Shown piece after piece: positions 18,093 to 27,085 of a stretch of 64,000 bases of DNA. The notes under the pieces were generated by a model. It saw only the letters and a program-made list of their open reading frames with translations, did not search any database and had not been told where the DNA came from. The translations under genes and the position numbers were made by a program. Each line of letters opens with the position of its first letter. Within the stretch, counting starts at the first letter, position 1. This DNA is from Acidobacteriota bacterium (GTDB taxonomy: Bacteria; Acidobacteriota; Terriglobia; Bryobacterales; Bryobacteraceae), in contig JAFKEE010000030.1 of the NCBI GenBank assembly GCA_017307505.1, positions 62,001 through 126,000 on the forward strand, given 5' to 3'.

Positions 18093-20064
18093 TGCGCCAG
18101 AGGAACCTCACAAACACCGTCCGTCCCGCGGCCGGCAAGCCCAAAGTCGCGTGCTCCGGGCTCAGTGGATCCTGGTAGGCCTTGTTGGTTACGTTCCGGA
18201 GGCCGAATTGAAGATCCATTTGCCGGAAGACGCGGGCCGTCGTCACAGTGATATCCGCAACGGCTGCACCCCCCATGCGGCTGCCGTCGGATGCCAGGCG
18301 CGTGCCCATGTAACGCATCGCACCGCCAACCATCAGCTTTCTTCGGAATAATGGCGCCGCCGCCCTCAGCGTGCCCAATTGAGCTGGCGAATTGGGCAGG
18401 TAGATCGACGAATCCGTGCCCCGCGTCCGCTGAATGGAAACGCTGGCCGCGGCATCCAGCCACTCCAGAGGCCGCCCGTTGATTTCGAATTCGAGGCCCG
18501 TCGCCTGTGCCCTGGAAACGTTCCGGTATTGCAGGGCGTCCGGTCTGACCTGGACACCTTCGATGAGCCCTGAAAGCCCATAATGGAAGGCCGAGGCCAC
18601 AAAGTTTGTCCTCTTGCCCAGTCGTTGTTCCCGTGTGACTTCGAACGTATTCGCTCGCTCGGCCAGTAGTTCTGGGTTTGGCTCCCAATACCGTTCAAAA
18701 GTCGAAGGATTCCGGAACGCCCGGCCGTACATGACCTTGTAGGTACTCTTATTCCGTTCGTAGACCAGCGCCACCCGCGGGGAGACAAACGCCTTGTCTT
18801 CGTTCGAGTCGTCCACCCGGCCGCCCAGGTACAACGTCACTTGAGGGGACAGGCGAAGTTCCTGCTGCGCGAAAACTCCACTTCGGACGCGCCGGTGGCT
18901 CATCCGGAAGTTGTCATGACGCAGGGTGCCATCGCCGGACCACGCGGTGTCGAAGTTGTACTGGATGTTACGCAGGTCGGCGCTGCCCTCAACCCCCAAT
19001 GTCAGCGTGCCGAGTTTCTGGATATCGCGCTGATAGACAAACTGGCTTCCGCCCCAGTCGCCCATGGCGCCATCAAAGTTCCGCGTTCCCTCGCCGTAAT
19101 CATAGATCGCGTCGTAGCGGTACTGGTCATAGTAGATCCGCCACAGCAACGAACTGTTATCCCCCAAGGCGTGCGTCCAGGCGGCTTCCACGAAGTTGCG
19201 GGCTTCAAGGTCCCTCGTGCCGGTGTTTCCGATCTCCGTCTTGTACCAGCCCGTCGTGGCCTCCGCCAGGTATTGACCGAAAACTGCCGTCACAGACCAG
19301 TCGCCCCAGGCCAGGTTTGCGAACAGGTTGTAGCCCTCGCCATTGCCAACGCGGTCCACGCGAAAAGGCGAACCCGGCGCACCATTGGCTCCTTGCAACT
19401 CGGCCGACCGGCCAACCGCCCTCGAGGCCGTGGCCGAAACCAGCAAACCCGCCTTCTGCCCTAACTGGGTGACGCTCGTCGCGCTCATCCGCTCATGGCC
19501 AAATGAGCCCACATCCACGCTGGCGCTCATCCCGTCCGCCGTCTTGGGCGTCTTCGTGATGATGTTGATGGTGGCGAAGACTCCATTGCTGCCGTACAGG
19601 GAAGAGGAAGGACCACGCACGATCTCAATCTGGTCCACTAGGTCGAGGCTCAGGGGAAAATCCTCGCCGAAATAGTACATGGCCCCGTAGACGTTATCCG
19701 TCATGCTGTGCCCGTTGATTAAGACAAGGAAACGTGTGTTGTAATCACCGAGCAGCGAGAACCCCCGGGCCCCCATGAAGCGAAAGGGTCCATCCGAGGT
19801 CGGATAGAAACCTCGGACATTGGAGAGCGCCTCCGAAAGGGTCCGGTAGCCGAACTTTCTGATCTCCTCCGCCGTCACAATCGTGACGTTGGCTGGAGCA
19901 TCCTTCAGCGATTGTTTTCTGAGAGTTGCGGTTTCGACATGCAGGTCCATCAACTGCTCAATCGGCATCGAGTTCAGGTCTGCCGGAGCCTGGTCGGGGG
20001 GTTCCGCAATCAAAGGGAAGGCGTAGAGTACCCCCACCACGAGCAGTGTTGTAGACCTCAACAT
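18085..20064 (-). CDS. TonB-dependent receptor, first gene of the YfiR/kinase operon
   Basis: A complete 659-residue receptor. It has a signal peptide (TLLVVGVLYAFPLIA), a short N-terminal segment with SMPIEQLMDLHVETATLRKQ, and the plug domain (about 48-170) with VTIVTAEEIRKFGYRTL, NTRFLVLINGHSMTDN and VDQIEIVRGPSSSLYGSNG. The beta-barrel follows to the C-terminal aromatic-containing end (VRFLWRND). It lacks an N-terminal signalling (STN) domain. Homologous TonB proteins are commonly encoded with YfiR and CHASE-type kinases, where they are thought to act together as a signalling rather than a pure uptake unit. The ATG has no clear ribosome site. The ligand is unknown. Confidence 0.88.
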   Translation of the reverse strand: MLRSTTLLVVGVLYAFPLIAEPPDQAPADLNSMPIEQLMDLHVETATLRKQSLKDAPANVTIVTAEEIRKFGYRTLSEALSNVRGFYPTSDGPFRFMGARGFSLLGDYNTRFLVLINGHSMTDNVYGAMYYFGEDFPLSLDLVDQIEIVRGPSSSLYGSNGVFATINIITKTPKTADGMSASVDVGSFGHERMSATSVTQLGQKAGLLVSATASRAVGRSAELQGANGAPGSPFRVDRVGNGEGYNLFANLAWGDWSVTAVFGQYLAEATTGWYKTEIGNTGTRDLEARNFVEAAWTHALGDNSSLLWRIYYDQYRYDAIYDYGEGTRNFDGAMGDWGGSQFVYQRDIQKLGTLTLGVEGSADLRNIQYNFDTAWSGDGTLRHDNFRMSHRRVRSGVFAQQELRLSPQVTLYLGGRVDDSNEDKAFVSPRVALVYERNKSTYKVMYGRAFRNPSTFERYWEPNPELLAERANTFEVTREQRLGKRTNFVASAFHYGLSGLIEGVQVRPDALQYRNVSRAQATGLEFEINGRPLEWLDAAASVSIQRTRGTDSSIYLPNSPAQLGTLRAAAPLFRRKLMVGGAMRYMGTRLASDGSRMGGAAVADITVTTARVFRQMDLQFGLRNVTNKAYQDPLSPEHATLGLPAAGRTVFVRFLWRND

Positions 20065-20365
20065 CCTAATAGGGATATCGACGATTGAGCGCCGCTGCTT
20101 TAGCTGAATGCCAATTCGGAGTTGTGCGTCGCAAATGTTGGGCGAAAGGGCTCATCGAGCCTAAGATTCGCCTCCGGAAGATCCACCGCGAAGCACGCCG
20201 GCCAGCCGCAACAATGCACCTTCTGTTCCCCCCGAGTACTGCCCCACTGCCCAATCTCCCGAGCACTGCCCACGGCCTGAATCACCCGAGTGGCGCCCAC
20301 GGTCCGCTCGACTCCAACTGCCTCGGCCACTTCCACCAACTCCATCGCCCCACCCCAGCAAACTA

Positions 20366-20430
20366 CCCCCCAAGCATTCCCCCCGACGAAGCCAAAGGCG
20401 AAGTCGGGGGCCCGCCCCAACCTCGAAAAC
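20366..20430 (-). repeat. Single diverged copy of the hairpin repeat element
   Basis: On the plus strand the order is CCCCCCAAGCATTCC, then a hairpin (20380-20410), then GGGCCCGCCCCAACCTCGAA. The same flanks surround each hairpin of the array at 30.84-31.34 kb. The stem here is CCCCCGAC/GTCGGGGG with an inner GCC/GGC helix, a symmetric GAA/GAA internal loop and an AAA tip. The array copies have CCCTGGGC/GCCCAGGG instead. Different sequence with kept pairing points to selection on structure. The strand is assigned by the direction of the adjacent gene remnant. Confidence 0.65.
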
Positions 20431-20526
20431 TCTCCCACCCAAACTCCAAAGGCCCACCACCAACCGATCTCGGAATCACCTAGCTCTGCCCCCAACACGG
20501 CCCCCACAACAACGAGGACACCCGCC

Positions 20527-20763
20527 TCAAGGCACATCCCCAAAGGGCACTCCAGCCCGATACCGCATCGAAGAACGAACAGCGAGCCCGGATCGCCCGC
20601 CCGTTCCGGAAGGCACCGTACACCACCGTTGCCCTCCTCTCACCCCGCCGTCGTGACCAACCCCATCCGCCAATCCCGGCGGCTGCGCTACACCACCGAG
20701 CCCAATCTCGAGCCCGAGGATCGCTGCCAGGGCCCAGGGACCTCCACCCTCGCGGCAAAGCAC
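20527..20763 (-). pseudogene. Decayed fragment related to the remnant at 31.4-31.7 kb
   Basis: The minus-strand frame ends in GDVP and a stop with the local sequence GGGGATGTGCCTTGA. The remnant at 31419-31719 ends the same way (GGGGATGTGCCATGA). About 100 bp upstream of the stop, both carry an AF-(R/Q)-NGR-(A/E)-I motif, here in a different frame from the ending, which implies indels. The hairpin repeat follows downstream of the stop at both loci. No start codon with a ribosome site is visible. The parental family is unknown. Confidence 0.35.
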
Positions 20764-21007
20764 ACCAACCCGTCATGATTCTTGACACGTCGCAATCGCT
20801 TGGGGGTACGCTGGGAGCAGAGCCCTCCCTTTCAACGTTTGGCGGGCGCTGGGATTGCAGGCGGGATTCTCTTTCGGGGCGGGGTGTTCGACGCCGCGGA
20901 GGTTGGCAGGACGGTTGCCGGCGGGCCATCTCGGCTCTCCACCCATAAGACCGCCCACGCTCTGTCAAAGTTGCGGACTGGTGCCGCTGGCGCCGGAGGG
21001 AACAGTC

Positions 21008-23050
21008 ATGAATTCATCGACGGGGGGAGACTTGGCTCTGGATGCTCTTGCTGGAGCAACTGCCGGCCAAGAGGACGCTGCCCCGAATCCTGAGAGTTTC
21101 GCCGGCCACGCGCAGCTGACTGCGCTCTTGGATGGGCTCACGGAAGCCATCGTAGTAACCGGCGAAAACGGCCACGTATTAAGGACCAACGGCGCATTCA
21201 CCCGAGTCTTCGGGTATACCGGGGACGAAGCGGTGGGCCGGCCTCTGGCCGCCTTACTCGCTCTGGATGGCCCGTTGGAAGAGCTGGAGGAATCCTCAGG
21301 CCAGGACAGTGCGCGAGAGCAATCTGGACAACAGGAGGTTGTCCGGCGGCGCCGCGATGGCACCTGCATCCACGTGGCCTGTGGAAAGGTTCCTCTGGCG
21401 CAGGACGGGCCATCGCGGGGCTGCATTCTGATCTACCGCGACCTCACTGAGCGCAAACGCCTGGAAGACGAATTGGGCCGGGAACGGGACCGGCTCCGCC
21501 TGCTTCTCGAAATCACCCGCAGCATGACCTCGAAGCTGGACCTGAACCAGCTGATCACGGCGCTTTCAACAGACCTGTTGAGCGTGATGCAATGCGATTT
21601 CTGCGCTCTTCTGCTGCCCGGTACCGAGAGTGGAACGCTACGCATGACCACCCTTTTCAACCCGGAGGCTCGGGGCTCCCTGCCGGACGGAACGGCGGTG
21701 CCGCTGCGCGGTTCCATCTGCGGCAAAGCGTTCTGGACTGGCAAGACCCAGCACTTTCACAGCTTCGAAGAGGTGCGCCATGATCCCGAGAGTTTCGGAA
21801 GCGAAGTGGGCCGGCGTTTCTATCAGCGGGTGATGGCCGAAGGCCTGGTTTCCGGCTGCGATCTCCCGCTCACCGGCAGAAATGGTGTGGCAGGCGTACT
21901 GGCCGTGTTGAAGCGGTCAGAGCGGGCCTATGAACGCGCGGACGTGCAGTTCCTGGAGCAGGTGGCGCATCAGGTGGCGATTGCCGTGGAGAACGCCCTG
22001 GAGTTCGGCAAGGCGGTCGCTGAGAGGTATGAGGCCACGGAGCAGCGGCGATACCTGCAGGAAGAGATCCGTGCCGAGCGGAGCTTCGGAGAGATCGTCG
22101 GCCGCAGCCCGGCGCTGAAGGCCGCGATGGACCTCGCCGCCGTCGTGGCGCCGACGGATTCGAGCGTGCTCGTCCAGGGGGAGACGGGCACCGGGAAGGA
22201 ACTCATCGCCCGCGCCATCCATGACATGAGCGCCCGGAGAGACCGCAGCTTCGTCAAGCTGAACTGCGCGGCCATCCCTCTGGGTCTGCTGGAGAGCGAA
22301 CTGTTCGGTCATGAAAAAGGGGCCTTCACCGGAGCCATCGCGCAGAAGATGGGGCGGTTTGAACTCGCGAACAAAGGCACGCTGTTCCTCGACGAAGTAG
22401 GTGACATCCCGCTGGAGCTTCAGGCCAAGCTGCTGCGTGTACTGCAGGAACAGGAGTTCGAAAGGCTGGGCGGCAGCCAGACCCACAAAGTGGATGTCCG
22501 GCTGATTGCCGCCACCCATCGCGACCTGGCAGCGATGGTGAAGCACTCTACGTTTCGCGAAGACCTCTTCTACCGGCTGAAGGTCTTCCCCATCCACGTG
22601 CCCGCGTTGCGGCAGCGCACCGAAGACATTCCGGAGCTGGCGCGCCATTTCCTGGCACACTACTCGCGCCGCATGAACCGTAATGTCGAAAGGATCCCTG
22701 CCGAAACGATGGATGCGCTGCTGCGTTACCGCTGGCCCGGGAACATCCGTGAATTGCGCAACTTCATTGAGCGGGCCGTGATCCTCTCCCCGCACACAGT
22801 CCTCAGGGCGCCCATCGCGGAACTGGAGGCATTCCCTGTACACCGCGCCGCCGAGGTTCCCATCAACGGACTCGCCGAAGTGGAGCGGGATCACATCCTC
22901 CGGGCACTCGACGCCAGCAACTGGGTGGTTGGAGGACGGCAAGGCGCGGCGGCGCGCCTGGGGATGAAACGCACGTCGCTCGTGTACCGCATGCAGAAGT
23001 TGGGTATCAGCCGCCAGGCAGCGGGCAAACCGGTGGTAAAGGGCGATTGA
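21008..23050 (+). CDS. Sigma-54-dependent transcriptional activator with PAS and GAF sensors
   Basis: A 680-residue activator of the FhlA/NorR type. Domains in order: PAS (about 30-155, with [18 protein letters not shown] and [15 protein letters not shown]), GAF (about 165-340), AAA+ (about 360-600) with Walker A GETGTGKE, the sigma-54 contact loop GAFTGA and Walker [11 protein letters not shown], then a Fis-type HTH ([22 protein letters not shown]). I chose the ATG at 21008 because GGAGG stands 8 bases upstream; a longer frame from 20855 lacks one. With no receiver domain, it should respond to a small molecule or redox state through the GAF/PAS domains. Its target promoters are not evident. 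Confidence 0.88.
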   Translation: MNSSTGGDLALDALAGATAGQEDAAPNPESFAGHAQLTALLDGLTEAIVVTGENGHVLRTNGAFTRVFGYTGDEAVGRPLAALLALDGPLEELEESSGQDSAREQSGQQEVVRRRRDGTCIHVACGKVPLAQDGPSRGCILIYRDLTERKRLEDELGRERDRLRLLLEITRSMTSKLDLNQLITALSTDLLSVMQCDFCALLLPGTESGTLRMTTLFNPEARGSLPDGTAVPLRGSICGKAFWTGKTQHFHSFEEVRHDPESFGSEVGRRFYQRVMAEGLVSGCDLPLTGRNGVAGVLAVLKRSERAYERADVQFLEQVAHQVAIAVENALEFGKAVAERYEATEQRRYLQEEIRAERSFGEIVGRSPALKAAMDLAAVVAPTDSSVLVQGETGTGKELIARAIHDMSARRDRSFVKLNCAAIPLGLLESELFGHEKGAFTGAIAQKMGRFELANKGTLFLDEVGDIPLELQAKLLRVLQEQEFERLGGSQTHKVDVRLIAATHRDLAAMVKHSTFREDLFYRLKVFPIHVPALRQRTEDIPELARHFLAHYSRRMNRNVERIPAETMDALLRYRWPGNIRELRNFIERAVILSPHTVLRAPIAELEAFPVHRAAEVPINGLAEVERDHILRALDASNWVVGGRQGAAARLGMKRTSLVYRMQKLGISRQAAGKPVVKGD

Positions 23051-23355
23051 GGGCTCGCGCCTCCTGGGTACACGCCGAACTCGTGACGGGAATGTCGGCC
23101 GAAGGTCGTCACCGTCGGTCCTCAGGCACAAGTCCGTCACGAAACTCCCTATATTGCGCCAGCCTCCGGCTCTGCTTATCTCAAGACGAAAGAATGATTT
23201 AGGCCGCCACCAGGGGCGTCCACTGCCCCTGCATCGAGGCTGGCCCTCCATTTGCATCCAGGCACAATAGCCAACTTGGCGAAGGCTGAGTGATGCATTC
23301 TCCCATCCAAACGCAGATCCCCCGAAGCCAGGCGGCGCCCAACGAGGAGGAAGGA
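23051..23355. other. 305-bp intergenic region upstream of egtB
   Basis: It contains a 9-bp inverted repeat (TCGTGACGG near 23081 and CCGTCACGA near 23136) with a loop of roughly 50 bp and no T-run, so it is not a clear terminator for the activator gene. Upstream start codons for egtB at 23290-23293 are possible but have weaker ribosome sites than the one at 23356. I see no other gene. Confidence 0.35.
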
Positions 23356-24663
23356 ATGGCGAGGCTGGCCTCGGATTATCGAGCCGTCCGGTCCGTGACT
23401 CGATCGCTGGCCGCGGCACTGTCTCCAGAGGACCAGATGGTGCAATCGTGCCCGGAGGCGAGCCCGGTGAAATGGCACCAGGCCCATACCACCTGGTTCT
23501 TTGAGACGTTCCTGCTGCGCCCGTTCCTGGTGAACTACAAGCCGTTCCATGAGGAATTCCGGCGGCTCTTCAATAGCTACTACAATTCGCTCGGCGTTCA
23601 GATTTCAGGCAAACCGCTGCGTGCCTGCCTTTCGCGGCCCCGGCTGGACGAGATTCTCGCCTACCGGGCTCACGTCGACGAGGCCATGGAGACCCTGCTT
23701 TCCGCGCGGATCGGCGACGAAGCGGCGCGGTTGCTCCTCTTGGGCCTGCACCATGAGCAGCAACACCAGGAATTACTGCTCACCGACATCAAACATGCCT
23801 TTTTCCAGAGCCCCCTCCATCCTGCGTATGAACTCGCGCCCCTCGCGGCTCAGACCAGCGTCCCGGTATCCGATCTCGCCTGGCACAAGTTCAACGGCGG
23901 ACTGGTGGAAATCGGGCTCACCCCCAGCGCCAGGAACGCGCTCGAATTCTGCTTCGACAACGAGACGCCTCGTCACCGGGTGTACCTGGAACCCTTCCTC
24001 CTCGCGAATCGCGCGGTCACGTGCCGGGAGTATCTGGATTTCCTGGCGGACGACGCCTACAGCCGGCCGGAGTTCTGGCTCTCGGAAGGTTGGGACGCGG
24101 TGAACACTCAGGGTTGGGAAGCGCCTTTGTATTGGGAGCGGGATACCACCGATGAAACCGGTTGGCGCGTGTTTACGCTGCGTGGCTGGCATTCGCTGGG
24201 CGGCTTGCTCGATACTCCGGTCTGCCACGTGAGCCACTTTGAGGCCGATGCTTTCGCCCGATGGCGCGGCTGCCGCCTTCCCACCGAAGCGGAATGGGAG
24301 TTCGCGGCATACGGCAGAACCGTTCACGGAAACTTGCTGGACTCCGGGCGGCTCCATCCGGCGAAGCCGCACGGCCGCGGCCTGGAACAGCTTTTCGGAG
24401 ACTGCTGGGAATGGACGTCCAGCGCCTACTGCGCTTACCCGGGGTTCCAGCCGCTGCCCGGGCCGCTCGGTGAGTACAACGGGAAATTTATGTCCGGTCA
24501 GATGGTGCTTCGCGGAGGATCCTGCGCCACACCGGCGAGCCATGTGCGCGCGGCCTACCGTAACTTCTTTCATCCCGCCACTCGGTGGCAATTCTCAGGC
24601 CTGCGCCTGGCGTCTTCAGTGAGTTCCTCCAATCAACCATGGCTACCTCCTTGCAGACCTTGA
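23356..24663 (+). CDS. egtB: Ergothioneine biosynthesis sulfoxide synthase EgtB
   Basis: A 435-residue non-heme iron enzyme that forms the C-S bond between hercynine and a Cys thiol donor. It has an N-terminal DinB_2 domain (residues 1-160) with SPVKWHQAHTTWFFE (His41) and HHEQQH (His133, His137), the positions of the iron triad in known EgtB. A C-terminal FGE-sulfatase domain (about 175-430) follows with FARWRGCRLPTEAEWEFAA and LRGGSCATP. I chose the start at 23356 because AGGAGGAAGG immediately precedes it; starts at 23290/23293 would add 22 residues outside the conserved region. It overlaps egtD by 25 bp. Whether the thiol donor is Cys or gamma-Glu-Cys is not resolved. Confidence 0.9.
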   Translation: MARLASDYRAVRSVTRSLAAALSPEDQMVQSCPEASPVKWHQAHTTWFFETFLLRPFLVNYKPFHEEFRRLFNSYYNSLGVQISGKPLRACLSRPRLDEILAYRAHVDEAMETLLSARIGDEAARLLLLGLHHEQQHQELLLTDIKHAFFQSPLHPAYELAPLAAQTSVPVSDLAWHKFNGGLVEIGLTPSARNALEFCFDNETPRHRVYLEPFLLANRAVTCREYLDFLADDAYSRPEFWLSEGWDAVNTQGWEAPLYWERDTTDETGWRVFTLRGWHSLGGLLDTPVCHVSHFEADAFARWRGCRLPTEAEWEFAAYGRTVHGNLLDSGRLHPAKPHGRGLEQLFGDCWEWTSSAYCAYPGFQPLPGPLGEYNGKFMSGQMVLRGGSCATPASHVRAAYRNFFHPATRWQFSGLRLASSVSSSNQPWLPPCRP

Positions 24664-25649
24664 CCTCGAACTTTGCGGCCCCAACGGACTGGCGGGCACC
24701 GCTCATCCAGGAGGTGCGGCGCGGCCTCGCGCGGCGGCCTCTCTCCCTGGCCCCGTGGCTTCTCTACGATGGCGCCGGATCGCGCCTTTTCGACCGAATT
24801 ACGACACTGCCGGAGTACTATCCGACACGGACGGAACGCGCCATCCTGACTCGAAATGTGAACTCCATCCTCGCGGCGGTGCTGCCGCGCGCGTCGCAGC
24901 CGCTGCGGATCATCGAGCTCGGCGCTGGCTCTGCCGACAAGACCGGCATCCTGCTGGACGCAGCGCTGCGCGCCAAGGCAGGTGTGCACTACAGGCCGCT
25001 GGATGTGTCCGCTGAAGCACTGCATGCGGCCCGCCGAAGCATCGAACGCCTGTACCCTGGCGTGCGCGTCGAACCTTCCGTGGTGAACTATGTGACGAAC
25101 CCACCCCGGCTGCAGCCGTTCCCGGGCAACACGCTGGTGCTCTACCTCGGCTCGAGCATCGCGAACTTCCCGCCCGAAGAGGCGCGCGCCATCCTGCGCA
25201 ATGCAAGCTCTCAGATGCGCCCGCGGGACGCTTTTCTTCTGGGGGTGGATCTGGTGAAGGATGAGTCAACCCTCGTGGCCGCATATGACGATCGGGCGGG
25301 TGTCACGGCTGCCTTCAACCTGAATGTCCTGCACCGGTTGAACCGGGAGTTGGGCGCAGACTTCGATGTGGATGGCTTCCGGCACCGCGCGGAGTGGAAT
25401 GCTGGCAAGTCACGCATCGAAATGCATCTCGAAAGTACACGCGATCAGCAGGCTTCCATTCCAGCCGCTGCCATGCAACTTCACATCGTGAAGGGAGAGA
25501 CGATTCACACCGAGAGTAGTTACAAATTCACGGACGGCTCCGTGAAGAGCCTGCTCCAGGACGCAGGTCTCGCGCTCAGCCGGCTTTGGAAAGACGAAGC
25601 AGGCCGCTATGCCGTCGCGCTGGCCTACCCGGAAACCATTCGGAGCTGA
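24639..25649 (+). CDS. egtD: L-histidine N-alpha-methyltransferase EgtD
   Basis: About 336 residues; SAM-dependent trimethylation of histidine to hercynine, the first step of ergothioneine synthesis. Family motifs are PWLLYDGAGSRLFDRITTLPEYYPTRTE (substrate loop), IIELGAGSADKT (SAM binding), YLGSSIANFPPEEA, and a C-terminal ESSYKFTDGSV region that matches the His-binding segment. The ATG at 24639 lies inside the end of egtB (25-bp overlap), which couples translation. A GTG at 24585 would add 18 residues without a ribosome site. No EgtA, EgtC or EgtE gene is seen nearby, which is common outside Actinobacteria. Confidence 0.9.
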   Translation: MATSLQTLTSNFAAPTDWRAPLIQEVRRGLARRPLSLAPWLLYDGAGSRLFDRITTLPEYYPTRTERAILTRNVNSILAAVLPRASQPLRIIELGAGSADKTGILLDAALRAKAGVHYRPLDVSAEALHAARRSIERLYPGVRVEPSVVNYVTNPPRLQPFPGNTLVLYLGSSIANFPPEEARAILRNASSQMRPRDAFLLGVDLVKDESTLVAAYDDRAGVTAAFNLNVLHRLNRELGADFDVDGFRHRAEWNAGKSRIEMHLESTRDQQASIPAAAMQLHIVKGETIHTESSYKFTDGSVKSLLQDAGLALSRLWKDEAGRYAVALAYPETIRS

Positions 25650-25705
25650 ACCGTTTCCGTAGCCGGGCGCGCTGCGGCGAGCCTGGCGATTCGACAAGGA
25701 GAATC

Positions 25706-26572
25706 ATGGGACTATCATGGCAACAGGGCCCGCTCTCACCGGGCGCGATCGGCCGCTTTCTCGTGCCGGAGAAACTGCCTCTGAGGCTGCTGTATGCAGA
25801 GCCTTTGCGGCGGCGCCTGCGCGTAAAATTCGGCGGAGCGTGGATCGCCGACAGCGAAGACGTTCTGCTGCTCTTTGAGCCAGGCCACTATCCGATGGCG
25901 TATTTCCGCGCCGTCGACATTCTGCCCGGCGTCCTCACGCCGGCCGGCCACACGACCCGCCACCCCGACTTGGGCCCCACTACCTGGTATCGCCTGCAAG
26001 TCGGCAACAGGACCGCGGTGCGTGGCGCTTGGCAGCACACAGAACTCCCCCTCCACGCCAGCGAACTGCGAGACCGCATCGCGTTCGCCTGGCCCGCGAT
26101 GGACGCGTTCTACGAGGAAGACGAGCGCATCCTCGGCCACGCAGCAGACAGCTACCATCGCATCGATATCCGGCAGTCGTCCCGCCATCTCACCGTGCGG
26201 CACGCCGATCGCCTGATCGCGGAGACGAATCGCCCCTTGGTCCTCTATGAATCGGGCTTCGCGCCGCGCTGGTATGTTCCGCGCGCTGATATCGACGAAT
26301 CCGCGCTCACCGGTGTGGATCACCGCACATTCTGCCCTTACAAGGGCCTCTGCAGCTACTACGACATCGGCGAGGCGCGGCTCGCCGCCTGGTCGTATCG
26401 GGCGGCCTATACACCGGTAGACCGCATTTCGGACCTGGTCTCATTCGAACCGGACCTCGTGCCGGTCCATCTCGACGGGGTCCGGCTGCATCTGGAACCG
26501 GGACAGACCGTCATTCCGCACGGGCCGGACCGCGACCTGGATGTCGCCGGGATCGAAGGCAAGGATGGCTAG
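25706..26572 (+). CDS. DUF427-domain protein
   Basis: A 288-residue cytoplasmic protein with two DUF427-type beta-barrel repeats. The second is clearest: RIDIRQSSRHLTVRHADRLIAETNRPLVLYESGFAPRWYVPRADI, followed by HRTFCPYKGLCSYYDI, the typical DUF427 signature. The ATG at 25706 has AAGGAG 6 bases upstream; the open frame from 25586 overlaps egtD and has none. It sits 56 bp after egtD on the same strand, so it is probably co-transcribed. The biochemical role of DUF427 is unknown, and any link to ergothioneine is inferred only from position. Confidence 0.82.
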   Translation: MGLSWQQGPLSPGAIGRFLVPEKLPLRLLYAEPLRRRLRVKFGGAWIADSEDVLLLFEPGHYPMAYFRAVDILPGVLTPAGHTTRHPDLGPTTWYRLQVGNRTAVRGAWQHTELPLHASELRDRIAFAWPAMDAFYEEDERILGHAADSYHRIDIRQSSRHLTVRHADRLIAETNRPLVLYESGFAPRWYVPRADIDESALTGVDHRTFCPYKGLCSYYDIGEARLAAWSYRAAYTPVDRISDLVSFEPDLVPVHLDGVRLHLEPGQTVIPHGPDRDLDVAGIEGKDG

Positions 26573-26630
26573 CGGCTCTGCTGTGTCCGGGCCCGGCGCG
26601 GACCGCCGCCATGCGGAAGGAGAATGAACT

Positions 26631-27071
26631 GTGGGCACGCCAACATATTCCCTCGAGGTGATTCCACTTCCGGTGAGCGATCTCGGACGGGCACTTCGCT
26701 TCTATGTCGACCAGGTTGGCTTCACGCTCGACGTCGACTACGCGCCGAACAGCGCGTTTCGCGTGATTCAGCTCACGCCGCCGGGCTCAGGCTGCTCCCT
26801 CCATCTCACTACCGGCACAGACGCAGCGCCGCCCGGTTCTGTCCGCAATATCCATCTAGTCGTCCCCAACTTGGAATCCGTTCGGAACCGGCTGCTTGCG
26901 CTCGGAGTGCCAGTGGAAGAAATCCGTCACAAAACGCCAATCGGTGCCTGGGACGGGAGCTTTGCACCGGGGCTCGATCCCGATCACCGGGACTTCGCCA
27001 GTTTTGCCGGCTTCTCTGACCCCGACGGAAATACCTGGCTGCTGCAGGAACGCGGCTACCAGGCGGACTGA
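26631..27071 (+). CDS. VOC (glyoxalase/bleomycin resistance) superfamily protein
   Basis: A 146-residue single VOC module pair: N-terminal EVIPLPVSDLGRALRFYVDQVGFTLD and C-terminal VRNIHLVVPNLESVRNRLLALG, ending in the characteristic FSDPDGNTWLLQE. The start is GTG, with AAGGAG about 11 bases upstream. The metal-ligand pattern (His and Glu on the strands) is partly visible (NIHLVV; LLQE). It follows the DUF427 gene by 58 bp on the same strand and so may be the last gene of the egt transcription unit. The substrate is unknown. Confidence 0.85.
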   Translation: MGTPTYSLEVIPLPVSDLGRALRFYVDQVGFTLDVDYAPNSAFRVIQLTPPGSGCSLHLTTGTDAAPPGSVRNIHLVVPNLESVRNRLLALGVPVEEIRHKTPIGAWDGSFAPGLDPDHRDFASFAGFSDPDGNTWLLQERGYQAD

Positions 27072-27085
27072 GATCCTCTGGATGC

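Larger units (their letters stand above)
20065..21007. other. 943-bp intergenic stretch with a diverged hairpin repeat and gene remnant
   Basis: It lies between the receptor start (minus strand) and the sigma-54 activator start (plus). It contains a C-rich plus strand with a single copy of the hairpin element that is tandemly repeated at 30.8-31.3 kb, and a minus-strand coding remnant ending at 20527. A TTGACA near 20783 is followed 17-19 bp later by weak -10 candidates, which may serve the activator. Many long overlapping frames here reflect the lack of stops in C-rich DNA and are not genes. Confidence 0.5.

Noticed and set aside
20855-21007. Upstream extension of the sigma-54 activator
   Set aside because: The extra 51 residues are Pro/Arg/Gly-rich and unlike the family, while GGAGG directly precedes the ATG at 21008.
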